A DNA stretch of 64,000 bases from Dimorphilus gyrociliatus (lineage: Eukaryota > Annelida > Polychaeta > Dinophilidae), in contig CAJFCJ010000051.1 of the NCBI GenBank assembly GCA_904063045.1, positions 1 through 64,000 of the forward strand, in the 5' to 3' direction. The notes under the pieces were generated by a model. That model was not told where the DNA came from. It did no database searches and was given only the letters and a program-made list of their open reading frames with translations. Every line of letters begins with the position of its first letter. Position 1 is the stretch's first letter. This document shows positions 14,298-26,700 of the stretch, in pieces. The translations under genes and the position numbers were made by a program.

Positions 14298-15280
14298 CTG
14301 TATATATATATATATATTTTCCTATTTAGTTGTTTAATTATCTATATTTATTTTATTTATTTTATAATGATAAAAGGAAAAACTTTGAAAAATCTCTGAA
14401 TTTTTGAATAAAGACTTCCGCTAATATATTGAACGAATTGAAAATTGCAGTTTTGATGCTTTTGTAACTGTTGATAATCGGTTAGTTTTTGTTGATTTTG
14501 CATAAAAATATGTTGATAAATTTCCTGGAAAAGAATAATGCTATATATAATTTTTCGCAAAGTTAGCGAAAAGAATCATTCAAGTCTTATGTGAAAGTAG
14601 AGAAAAGAAGAAGAAAAGAGGTGGAAAAATTGCACTTGTAAAACTAAAAATAACAAAAGGAAAGATTTTGTTGCACATATTTTTTTTTGCCTCTCCAATT
14701 CATTTGTCTATTGTCTTAATAAATGGAATAGGGAGAGGGCATAGATAGGCATTTATGGCGTTTAATTGATAATCTATGAATGAAATTAACACATATATGA
14801 TTGCGTTTATATTTATGGATATATAAACCTAATATCGCTTATATAACTATATACAGTATTTATACAATATACTGTATACGTACTGTATACGTTCACCTTG
14901 ACACTTATCCAATTACTTAATTCATTATTTACTTAGTTAATAATTATTTTTTTAAATTAGGAATACTCTTCAACGTATTCGTTAACCGAACTACCTTTTG
15001 GCGCCTTTCTTCTTATCCCTCCCTCCCGCACTCTTTTGCCTTTCATTCCACTCCTTTCTCTCGCCTTCTTCCCTTTTCCTAACCTCAACTCTGATCCTCC
15101 CTTCCGCTATGAAAATATAAGAGTAAATTCAACATTTTCTGCTTTCTGACCCTTCTACTACTATTCTCTTCCATTTCCGCTTTCCCATCCTTCGACGTCT
15201 TTTGAACTATTCAATTTAATTTTGAATAGTAATTCATTTAAACTTTTCCTTTCTTTTCAATAATTGACAAGGGTACCTTG

Positions 15281-15288
15281 TGACGTCA
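15281..15288. promoter_or_regulatory. Full CRE palindrome TGACGTCA (copy 1)
   Basis: Exact CREB/ATF consensus in the context TTGTGACGTCACTAG, about 1.2 kb upstream of the HUNK start codon. Confidence 0.5.
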
Positions 15289-15402
15289 CTAGTAACCATA
15301 ATCTTATTCAAATAGATCAATATCGATAAAACCGTTTCATCTTTCCAGGATCCGTCTAATTATAGCATTTTTGTTACTTACTTAAACCAAATATAATTCG
15401 TG

Positions 15403-15410
15403 TGACGTCA
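15403..15410. promoter_or_regulatory. Full CRE palindrome TGACGTCA (copy 2)
   Basis: Second exact CRE, again in the extended context GTGACGTCACTA, 122 bp from the first. The shared flanks make chance less likely. Confidence 0.5.
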
Positions 15411-15489
15411 CTATTAGATCTATTTGCATCAGGTGAGACGGAGCTCCCTTCTTTTTTTCCGTTTACAATTATTCTTCTTTACCTTTAAT

Positions 15490-15503
15490 GTTACCTGGGT
15501 AAC
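15490..15503. promoter_or_regulatory. RFX X-box-like palindrome GTTACCTGGGTAAC
   Basis: Perfect 6+6 inverted repeat with a 2-bp spacer, matching the symmetric X-box bound by RFX factors. It lies 80 bp from the second CRE. Confidence 0.4.
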
Positions 15504-16454
15504 AAAGCACGTGACAGCCTGAAAGACCCTTATTGGTTGGCGCCCTCGGCGCAAAGAGATGCCGTATAACGATTTATGAGTGCAGAAAGCAAACTCGTTA
15601 CCCAAGGTTTGTTACTTTTCTATTCTTGTTTACTCGTTTTCTAGATTATGTATAGTGGACTCATTTACATCCTTCAGTAATTTTTACCTTCAACATATCT
15701 TAATCGTTTAACCATTTCACCTTCAAAGAGTTGAAGAAGAATTTTTTCAAATCTTGACATGATCTTCTTTACTTTTTTTGTTATCATCTACCACAGAAGA
15801 CTTTTGCTAGCAATATATCATCTTTCCTCCTCTGTTTCCTTTTCAGTCTATCTAGCTGTCATTTGGCTGGTCAGCCAATTTTGCCTCTTGCTTTGTCGCC
15901 TTCTTCAATTCTCCACTCCCCCTTTCTCTCTCTCTGTCTCTCCCACCCATCCACGGGGACTTGACTGTTTATTCACCTGTTCATTCATTCATTCATTCGT
16001 TCATTCATTCGTTCGTCCGCTTACGCGAGTGATACTCATTCACATACCCATTCTACTCACAGCCAAATGATCTGTTCATACAAAATATACAAGGATCTAA
16101 TCTTTCAATCCTTCAGTCTTTCCGTATTCCATGTAATTATCCGAAAATCGCATTTATTTTCTCTTTATACCGAATGTACTTTTGTTGTGTTTATATATAA
16201 AAACCAATATAATGTATACTTTATATATATTAGTATAATAATATCAGTTATATATAAATATATATATTTACATATACAGTATATATCTTCTTTCTCAAAT
16301 GTTTGCTCTTAAATTGCGTATCAATAGGCCTATAATTGGCCTATCCTCGATAACATTTTTTCTTATCTTTTTTGGCTTGTTGCATATAGGAAATTTACCT
16401 TGAATATCAAACCGAAAAAAGTGCACCGGATTAACATGGAATGGAAGATATAGA

Positions 16455-19232
16455 ATGAAACTAAATGAATCGGGCAGTCTTTCCCTAATTACCTCTCTAC
16501 CAGGAGATATGGATGAAGAATACCTTCCACCTGAAGTAGTCGATGTATCGAGAGAAAACCTAAGAGCATTTCATCATACAAAAAGAGTTGGACAGTATCT
16601 GCTCGGACGAACCCTAGGACAAGGTTCTTTTGCCAAAGTGAAAGAAGCCATTCATATCTTAACAGGAGAAAAGGTTTGTATTTATTTTACAATTTCTACT
16701 ATTCGTCTACATATCTCTCGACTAGAGAACTTTCAATCGTAATCTTTACACTTTCTCCATCCGTCTCTCTCCGTTTCGTTATCCATCCTCTCCCTTCCCC
16801 CTCCCCTCCATTCTGCCCAACCATAAACGACAAATAGTACTCTTAGATTGGAGGGGTCAATCTGTAGATATTTTCGTTTAAAAAACAGTTTAGCTGCCAT
16901 TTTGAAAGTGTTAAAAAAAAAAGAGAAACTATTTGCCGATATCTATACATTCTCTTTACATATTTTTGATTGAACTCGCAAGCAGTGCCGATTAGCACGA
17001 GAGAAACGTAACTGTTTATACAAATAGAAATGAAAACAAAAAATAAGCGCCAACACCAGACTGAAGAGAAAAGACACCAATAAACGAACGAACCAACGAA
17101 CGATAGAAACAAAACAAACAGGAAAAGGCCTATACTAAGAGTCGTAGCGTTTGTCTTTACCAAAATACTTGAATAGTGTTTACTAAACACTTGAAGATAT
17201 TGAAGAAAAAAAGAAGCAAAATCTAACGAATTAGCATTTTTATTGAGTTGAATAATAGAAAAATGTTGATTGTATCAAAATATTTGTAAAAAAAAGAAAA
17301 ACAAACATGCAATCTATTCAAAATCTTCAATCGCTATTTAATTACACAAGAAATCATAGGCAAGTAGGAGGAGGCGGAGGAGGAAAGAAGATGAATAAAA
17401 GCAAGAAAAAGAAGAAAACGAAGAAGAAGAGAACAAGAAGAGAAGACGAAGAGAAAGACGAGAGAAAGAGAAGAGAAAAGAGAAACAAAGAGAACAAGAT
17501 AGAATAAAGATTAAGAAGAAGAAAATCTTAAGGTCAGGCAAAGAGAATGAGAACTGAGTACAAGCGAAAGAAAAGAGATTGTGTAACCATTTCGAAGATT
17601 GAATTTTGGAGAAAATGTCTATTAATATCTTTATATAAACGTCTTATTGTTTACTTAAAACTTCTTAAACAAACATAAATCATTTTTTGTGGCCTTCTCC
17701 AACCGATATTGAAAAATTTATTACCTTTTAAATAAGCAAATCGCCGTCTTCCATTACGATCTCTTTTCTTTATTTTTCACTTTTCTCTCTCTCTCTCTCT
17801 CTCTCTTTCTCCCTTCCGCGCTCACGTGCCCCTTTCTTTCTTCAGCCAATTAGGTTGTCCTATTCGTCGGAAATGACGTTTCTTTTGGTCTCGATCTTAG
17901 TTCAATGCCATCATACATCCCAACTACATTATGCTCTATTTGCAAACCAAGATTGCATCTTTTAACATTTATGCACACACCTTTTATAGTTGAAAGACAG
18001 TAAAGGTTGAAGTAGGCGGCGTCCAATCAATGGAACTAGCCAGTTGTCCATCTTCTTTTCTAAAAATACCTTTCAAAGCATGACTTTGACAGGTAGAGGG
18101 AAAAATTAGACAGCAATATTCTATATTTTTCTTGCTTCTACACCGTGTGCGACTTTTCGGTTGGTTGAGTTGTTTGTCTAAAGAAATTGACTAAAAGCGT
18201 CAATAAAATATGTATGACATTTACGATATTTTAGATCTAACAAGGCCGCTATTTGAACTTTTAATAGGCAATGACAGGTAAATAGGTAGGTAGCGAGGGA
18301 AGGCGAAGGAGAGAGAGAAAGAGAGAAGGAAAGAAAGAAAGGTAGGAGAGATAGACAGGTAGGAAGATGGGCAAATGTACGGATAGGTAAATTCCTAGGT
18401 AAGAGGGATTTGTGGAAAGAAATGAGGAAGGGAGAAAGGGAGAGAGAACGATAGATACACTGTATAAAGAAATAAGTAGTATTTTGACAAGTAGATGGAT
18501 TTAGACAGAAAGAAATTTAAGGATTAAACGAGAGCGAGAGAGAGAGAGAGAAAGAAGGAAAGAGAACAAATGTAGAGTTAGTTTATCGGCTTTATATTTA
18601 TTTGAAAAAGCAAGAGTCCATAAAATAGAGAAAAATAAAAAGATAAACGTCGTAGAAATAAAATTGACAAATGACCATAAAAAAAATTAATAATTCTCTT
18701 GTTCGAACAGTTGATTGAACCTTAAACTATTGTTTCAGGTTGCCGTCAAGGTCATCGATAAAAAAGCTGCAAGGTCGGATGCTTATGTCAGAAAAAACTT
18801 GAGAAGGGAAGGTAAACTTTTGCAGTTGGTTTGTCACCGTCACGTTGTACGTTTATACGAGATTATGGAAACCGAAAACTCGTACTATCTCGTTACGGAA
18901 CTATGCAGCGGTGGAGATTTAATGGATTATATTTGCGTAAAGAGAAAACTACCAGAGGAGGAAACTAGAAAATTTATTAGACAAATTCTATCAGCCGTTC
19001 ACTATTTACATAGAAGTGGCATTTTGCACAGAGACTTGAAAATTGAAAACTTGCTTTTGGACGAAAATCGAGATATTAAAATTATTGGTTAGTGCTCTTA
19101 TTTTTCCCCATTCATTTATCCGTCTCTGTTAATTCTTTTCTCCTCCCACCCTTCCTTGCGTTAATCGTTTCATAAGGTCTGATTCTACAAGAGAAATGCC
19201 TATACTCTCAATCCATTTGAACTTTCTTCCAT

Positions 19233-19270
<38 letters not shown>

Positions 19271-22200
19271 TCTCTCTCTCTAGGTCATTGTACAATCGAA
19301 CGTTGTACTCTTGAAAAATTTCAAGCCGAGACTAATCTTGTAATACTCCGATATCATAGAATTGTAATTATTGATAGTAGTAGCTTAGTCCTATGGCATT
19401 TAATTTGAAATAATCTATGCGTATGGACAAAATCAACGCAAATTGGCTCTTTTTTCTTTATATTTAATCTTGTTGAAGAGGCTACTTTAAGATCTTTGTT
19501 GAACAGATGAAGAAGAGAGATAGAGAGAGGTAACAAGATAGTCGTATTCTTAGTGTTTTTCTTTTAATGAAAAGGAGTCTGTCTTTTCAACTCTCTCTCT
19601 CTCTCGCTGTTTTCTCAACTTTCTCCCGCCAATCTTAATCCTTCTCAACTTTTGATGTATCAATCTCTACTCTATTCGCAGAATCATTCAATAGAAGGGA
19701 AAGAGAGAGAAAAGTGGACAGTACTCGAAATAAAGTAATTTTATTTATTTTTCCTATTCAGATTTTGGATTAAGTAATTCTATTAAAGTGAAAACTGAAG
19801 GAAACGTTGTTCTACCCCAGGAACTTTGTGTCACACAATGCGGAAGTCCAGCCTATGCGGCTCCAGAACTATTAGGAAATGATAAATACGGACCGCAAGT
19901 TGACGTTTGGAGCATGTAAGTGATAGCTAAGCGTCCTATTGCCCATGGTTTTCTTTTTATTTAATCGTTTAGGCTGGTGAAAATCATTCAGAGGTTTCCT
20001 TTTTTTTTAGCGTTTTTTAATATAAAATAAGGTTTGTTAAGAATGTCTGAATGGTTTTTGGGTTTGGGGTTACAGGAAGGGAAAACGAAAGAGAAAGAAA
20101 GGGTGAGTGAGTGAGAGAAAGAGAGAGAGACGGAGAGTGATTGAGAAAAAAAAACAGGTGCCTCTACCTAAAATCAATAAGAACATAGCAAGCCGATATT
20201 GATTAGTTTAATTAAATTTCCCCCTTTTTTTAATTGACCTAAATCTAAAACATATTGTTTCCTTCCAAATTTCTTTCATCACCTTAAAAATTTATACAAT
20301 TAATTAAGAATATTTCATGTTTTTTCTTTCTCAGAGGCGTCAATATGTACGCTATGCTTACTGGAACTTTGCCGTTTACTGTCGATCCTTTCAATATCAA
20401 GACCTTGCACGCTAAAATGCTCAAAGGATCGATCAATAAGATTCCGGATAATCTTAGTGAAGGTACGTATTTATTCATCTATTATCGTTGCATTTTTCAA
20501 GTACTACAAGTAAATATGCAGTCCATAAAGTTGACACTTTTTATTATAAAACATTCTCCGTATCCAGGCGAGGGGGCTTTGCCTCTCATTTCCCTTCCTT
20601 CCTCCCTCTTTCTTTAGTTTTTTATCCACTGTTTCCCTCCTGTGTCCCTACTCTTTTCGTCATACTCTCCTCTCCTCTCAAGGAGTTTCTTTCTCTTTAT
20701 CTATTCTTCCTTCCTGCTTGTCTCCATTACCAGTCTACAAAAGATTAATGACATAACTACAAGTAAATCCGCTGACACTTAAATAGTATATTTCAGCTAA
20801 TTAAAGTATATCCTGTACTCCATGTAGGAAACATACACACATATATTATGATTGAGTAATTAGTATTAGCAATTCTGTATATCTATACAACACACCTTTT
20901 TATAAGGAAAATTTTTTACATATACATCATATATTAGTTTAATCTACAGAGTAATCTCTCTCTCTCCCTCCTGATTGAATTATACCTCTTCTACAGTATT
21001 CTTCCTTTCCAACCCCCTGAATTAGTAAGGTGAAAACTAACAAACCATTTCCGTTTTTCTCTCGTCTAGGTAGCGTGATAAAAATGAGTTTGATAGGCGA
21101 AATTAATTCCGACTTTCTCCTCTTTTCCTCGAGCTGTTTGATGATGGCATTGATTTCACTTGGTCGTGACTGTTAAACACAACTAAGCCTATACTTGCAC
21201 GGAAAAATCATAGGTAGCATTCCCCTTCTATTAAAAATCTATTTTTAATAGACGGAGACTGAGAATGAATTAGAACATACTTTCCCCTTTTAACCCTTTT
21301 AAGCGCACAGTTTTGTAGAAGGGAGAGCTGGAAAATTTTCCGAATCTATTGAAAAAGGTACACTGATAGCTTTCTTTATCTCTCTCTTCAGTTTCTCCCT
21401 TGAGAATAATTTCAGAAATGTGCAAAACATCGCTATTAAAAACCATTAAAACAACCAACTGACTAAGTAATTAAACTCGATTGCCCCCGTTTCTAATTAT
21501 ACTGAAAATGCCATTTTCCTAACCTTTTCTCTTCCCCTATCTACAGGACAAGATCATGAAAAGAGTGTCAATCTTATTCCTTGGCTTTTTATTTTTTTCT
21601 CTTTTTAACCCTAACCCAGTCAATCCTTTTACCTTATTAATTCTAAAATTTTCATTATATCTCTTTTTCACCCTCTCCTCACAGATTGCAAGCAGTTAAT
21701 TCATCAGTTTTTGATTGCCGATCCGAACAAGAGGATCACTATTGAAGGAGCCTTGAAGCACGATTGGATTACGAAACGTAAGCAATGCTTATGAATATTT
21801 AATATGTTCTATTCCTTTTTACGTACTTGTGTAAAAGATAAAAGAGTACTTAGTGAGGCCTAGTTGAAAAACAAACGCAATATATAAAGGATAGCGGAAA
21901 GGAGAATGTTTCTTGTAAGGCTTTACTGACAATTTGTAATATGAATTATACAGTAATTTTAATTAAAATCTATTTAAAGAGCTTTCTACAAGTCGTAGTA
22001 TGTCAACTTGGCTTGATAAATAATCCATAGACCGATGTAGGTTGATAATTACCTAAAGGTGTAATATTTATAGAAAGTCTATCAATTATGAACAAATATC
22101 TCTCAAAAGATGCATTTACTAGACGATCCAGGATGAACTGTATTGATAAATTCTCTTCTTTAGTTCTTTTTTTATTTGCCTTCTTTCTTCCTCTCCATCT

Positions 22201-23420
22201 TTTATTCATTTATCTATCTATCTATCCGTTTATGCATGCATACGTACATTTCCTTATTTGCCCGTTTCATGGCAAAGAGAGCAGAGATGCGATACATTCA
22301 TTATTGATCCCATACTTTATGTTCCATATAAGCAAAATGTTTTCCTAATCAAAAGATAGAAGCTATTAAGGATAATCCTGACTTAACTCTATATAATTTA
22401 TGTCTATTTAAGATGCTATACTACCTCTGTCTCGTGTTTGTTGTTGTTGTTATTGTTGCTATAATTTAGCCGCCGCGGCTTGTTGCAAATAATTAAGTTT
22501 ATCCCTCGCTCTCTCGCTCTCTCTCTCTCTCTTTCTCTTTCCCTCTCATTCGTAATTTAGAATCGGTTTCATAATTGTTTACGTTCGCTCATTTATTCAG
22601 TCACATATAATCACGTGGGTAGACGAGTACGTACGTAGGCAGGCATTCTCTTTTTACCTCAATACCTGTTCTTCAATGTATTAACTAATACAACGCTTTT
22701 CTTTATTTAGAATCGACGGACCCTCTTGAAACTGCTCCCTTTCCCAATAAACTTCGATCTGACGATCTGGACATGACCATCATCAAACACATGACTTATA
22801 AAATGAGTTTTCGTCTAAGTGACGTTATCAGATTGGTCAGTAATAATATACCAAACACTAGTAGTGCCACCTATCATCTGTTGGTTCGTCGCCTCGAAAA
22901 GTTCAACAATAGAGAGAAATTGGCGGCGACTGTTTTGAGCGCTGGAGATATTTTAGAATTTGGAAATTCGAATAATAGAAAGGACGAGAATAAAAACGTT
23001 GAAAGAGAGGAAGTCAAACCGCCAAAGAGGCTGACTAGTATTAAGAATGCGGAGAGAAAACTTCAAAAGCGGCGTGTCATGAAGGCCAATCACGTTCTGG
23101 GAAAACGAACAGAATCAAACAACTCCGACCACAACAACAATCCTCCACCGAATCCGTCCAAGTCAACAGAACCAAAAATTCTTCCAATACTTCCCAATAG
23201 GAAGTCAAGTATAACCAGGGCTAGTACGGGCCTATCAACCGATATAGTCAAGTCACCAAAAACTCTTGACGAAAGACGAATTGGCACTGCGAAAATTTTC
23301 CCTTCAATGACGTCACCGAGAACTTCTTCAACTTCAAGATATAGTTCGGCCCTTTTGCCTAGAAGACGTACGTCTACAAATTCCTATTTGCCTTCCATAT
23401 CCTCTGAATTAAACGACTAG
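16455..23420 (+). CDS. HUNK: HUNK orthologue, AMPK-related serine/threonine kinase
   Basis: Six exons with matching phases: 16455-16673, 18739-19087, 19762-19915, 20335-20462, 21685-21777 and 22711-23420 (TAG), giving 550 residues. The kinase core is complete: glycine loop GQGSFAKV, Lys in VAVKVIDKK, catalytic loop HRDLKIENLLL, DFGLSN, T-loop TQCGSPAYAAPELL with the activating Thr kept, and GVNMYAMLTGTLPF, which is diagnostic of HUNK. After the kinase comes a short UBA-like stretch, then a basic Ser/Pro/Asn-rich tail much shorter than in vertebrate HUNK. The start could be 16455 or the in-frame ATG at 16509; the FHHTKRVGQYLLG block follows either. HUNK is an AMPK/SNF1-family kinase. Intron 1 (2 kb) is purine/pyrimidine-repeat-rich. 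Confidence 0.95.
16674..18738 (+). other. HUNK intron 1
   Basis: No coding sequence. Holds a long purine tract with GAA/AAG triplets (17370-17570), a CT tract (17780-17815) and a GAGA-rich stretch (18290-18560). Frames through these are low-complexity artefacts. Confidence 0.6.
20463..22710 (+). other. HUNK introns 4 and 5 (interrupted by exon 21685-21777)
   Basis: Pyrimidine-rich and AT-rich intronic sequence with CT microsatellites near 20949-20965 and 22505-22535. No further exon seen. Confidence 0.5.
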
Positions 23421-23727
23421 TCAATCAAGGAAACAAAGACGCGAAAAGAGGGAAGAAATGCTTCGTTGTTAATCCTCTTTCAAGTTTCTTTGTTCAAACT
23501 GATCAAATCTTATATGAATAGATTTTTTATATCTATATTTATATAACTATTATATAAATATTGTATGAAAACCCTAATTTTTATCCCATCGTTTTTTGCC
23601 CCCTCATCAATTCTGTTTTAAACTGCAAAACAACATTACGAACAGAAGATGAACAAACAATTAAATAAACAAACAGACAGACTAACAGAATATTCAGCTT
23701 ATAAATAGGTTGTTGTACCACGTCTCT

Positions 23728-26700
23728 CTATCTTTTCCTACTTCGGTCTCCCTCAGTCTGCCTGACGCCCGTGACAAACAACCTCCATCTACTTTGTAAT
23801 ATTTTTCTTACAAGTCCACCGTAAGAAAGAATATCTTCCTTATCCTGATTCTCTGTCAAACCGCTTATGTTTGCTACTGACAAAAGGAACTTTATGTCCT
23901 GGCTCTTCACCTGCATCTTTCGTAAAGAGAGCATTTAGACGACGAACGAAGAAAGGAAGAAAGAGTAGAAAAAAACGACAAGAAAATAATAATCATAATT
24001 TTACTACCTGGACGAGTATCGTATCGAATGAAATTTCTCCCATTAGCGTATAGTTGTAGAAATGGCAAAAAGACACGGCAGTTATGACTCTTTTTGAAAT
24101 CATCCAACTGTTGCGAAGAGAGAAAACGCTAGAAGAATTTTTATAGTCTTCTAATTTGTCGAATGTGGCGTCGGCTGTTAGAAAATTGCTGTACATTTCC
24201 CTCACAAAAGCTGAACCTATTAGAGAAATACGAGGGATAATAACAATACACAACAGTCGACGCTAGTCAAATCTATATTGTACTTACTACTTTCTAAACG
24301 ACTCCTATTAATAGCTTTCAGTTTTTCATTTCTGAAAAGAAACGTTCTTGATATCACTAATTGTGAATAGATAAGGAAAATCGAATATAGTTATCGATGA
24401 CCGACAGCGTCCTCTTCGCTCTTTTCCTATTGTTCTTGTAGTACTTTTTCACGTCGTTGAACGTATACAAGAAAGGATTTATAACAGAGTTGATGGGCAG
24501 AATCACTGTTAGCAATGTAGTATAGATTTCTTTTGAAATGACCAATTTAAAAAACACTGAATAGATTCCTTTAGAAAGCAGGTTAACAGAGCGAGAATCA
24601 GAGGCGGCAGGTTAATCGTTCATAGTTTACCTACCTAAAAATGATATTGGAAACCAGCACAGGACATTCGTTATAGCAATCATAAACACTCTCAATTTGA
24701 TCTTTCCCTGCTGTTGCTTGAATAATGATTCGCCAACTAAACTCTTCGATTGTAGTGTTCTCTTCCATATTTTAAAGTAGATAATACAGATGAACAAACA
24801 GATTAAACTAATCGCGCAGCTAAACAAAACAAACGAGTAGAACCATCCTTCCTTCTTCTCGCTCGAAATATGCAATGAAAAGCACATGGAAGTCTTCGAA
24901 TAGTAGTCCTACAAAGCGATAAATATCCGTTATCTTTCGATAATTATACAGTATTACTATTGTTATTGTTACGTCATAAACGAAATAGGGTAGGATGGAA
25001 AGGATCAACGAGGAGGAAGAGATGATTATCGTAACAATCCATAAAACTTTTGATTGGAAAATATTAAACGTGGGATACATGATAGCTTGTTGTCTTTCTA
25101 TTGTTAGAAATAATAGACTAAAAGTTGATAATAGAATTGAGAAACTGCATAACATTCCCATCAATGAACACTTTAAACTATTCCTCCATTCGTAATCATT
25201 TTCAATATACTTTCCTCTAAGAGTTAAATCCGTCACTCCAATCGATAGGAAATAGATTGAAGTCGCCAAATCGCCAAACGATAAACTCAAATTGAAATGG
25301 CTACGCTTTAATTTCGAAAATCCAATCCTAAATATCAAAGATCCCATATTCTCAATTAACCCTATCACATTCATTATCCACAAAATTGATCTTAGTAGCT
25401 TCGACGCCATTAGATCGGCGCACGAATTGAATAACGATCTCATGGGTTGGCAATTCTTCATTCTCCCTAAATACTTGCCAGCAAGACAACACAGCTCAAA
25501 GTATTCGCTAATCAGATTTTCCAGATTTTTCAAATGGTCAACGCGAATCCTATTGGTCGACATGCGGAGAATTGTGGATTTTCTCAATAGAAGATCTTTC
25601 AACGACAACAGATCGGAAAACGATTCCCGATCAATATCCCGAAAACGACACAAACTCAAGTTCAACTGTTCAAGTTTGTTCAATTGTTTGAAAAGTAAAG
25701 CAGTCAACTTTGTTAAATTAGTCATTGATAAATCGAGCTTTTTAAGATTTTTAAATATGCCAAAAGAAAAGAGAGAAGGTACCATCAGTGGAGTTTTTCG
25801 GAAAATTATTATCTGTACTTTGGCCATACTATAATCGTCTAAACCGTACAAAGATATCATTCTATTGTTCGACATATTTGCTATCAACAAATTTGGGAAT
25901 TTCCTCGCAATTACACCCATTTTTTCAACACTTTTTCTAATTGTTAAATAGGTTAGGCTTACGTACGTTTCTTCAATTAAAAATGCGTTCAAATTAGACT
26001 TTGCATTCGAAATGACCAACTTCTTCCAATAATAATGAATGGGTATTGTTCTTGACGAATTTTTGGTCGTCATCATTGAAGGAGACGCCTCAAAATTACA
26101 ACTGACAGAGTAGAATGAGTCGCATGCGCATGAGGTCGGGCAAGAATTCGAACTGTTGCAGTATAATTCGTCGCTTCCCTTTAGGCACTCTACTATTCCA
26201 TTGCAAACGTCCGAAAGGAGAATGTAGAATCTTTCCTCTCTGCACTTGAAGTATCCTTTCGGTTTGAAGTTGTCTATTTGATTTTAATAACGGAAAAAGA
26301 GGAAAACGCTAACGAAAAGAAGAGAAACAGTAAGCGAAATTTGAAGGCAACAAACCGCAATTGACTTCGTCATCGTACTCATTACAGTGAACAATTCCGT
26401 CGCAAATTTGTTTGATTGATATACAATAACCGCCATTTCGACATAAATATTCGCCAACATTACACTTTTGAATATTGCAACCGTCCAGAGCCAGGTAGGG
26501 AAAATGGACTTTTGTTAAAAGATTCCCCATAGAATCGTACTCTACACGGCAATTTCTTTTAAATCTTCTATAAGTCCTCTTTATCCAAAAGCAAATGTTC
26601 TTTCCATTATTTAATTTATACCTCTTCTGACAAGACTGGGCTGTTTCGTCGGATATGTCCAGGCAATCCTTATGAAAGTCGCACGTGTCATTTATAGGTA

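Larger units (their letters stand above)
14013..16454. promoter_or_regulatory. GOPC-HUNK intergenic region and putative HUNK promoter
   Basis: No gene supported. A (TA)n tract lies at 14264-14312. The stretch 15270-15620 is less AT-rich and concentrates palindromic factor sites: two full CREs, an RFX X-box-like palindrome and a CACGTG E-box at 15509-15514. This makes it the best promoter candidate. A (CATT)n tract lies near 15980-16010. Confidence 0.45.

Noticed and set aside
15759-16312. Open frames upstream of HUNK
   Set aside because: Pyrimidine-rich and CATT-repeat sequence giving Ser/Phe/Leu-rich frames; no domain, no splice support.
17307-17507. Lys/Arg/Glu-rich frame in HUNK intron 1
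   Set aside because: Encoded by a GAA/AAG purine tract; low complexity and inside an intron.
25292-25834. 180-codon plus-strand frame opposite the receptor LRR exon
   Set aside because: Antisense shadow of the large LRR/7TM exon (24958-26273), which has clear domain evidence.
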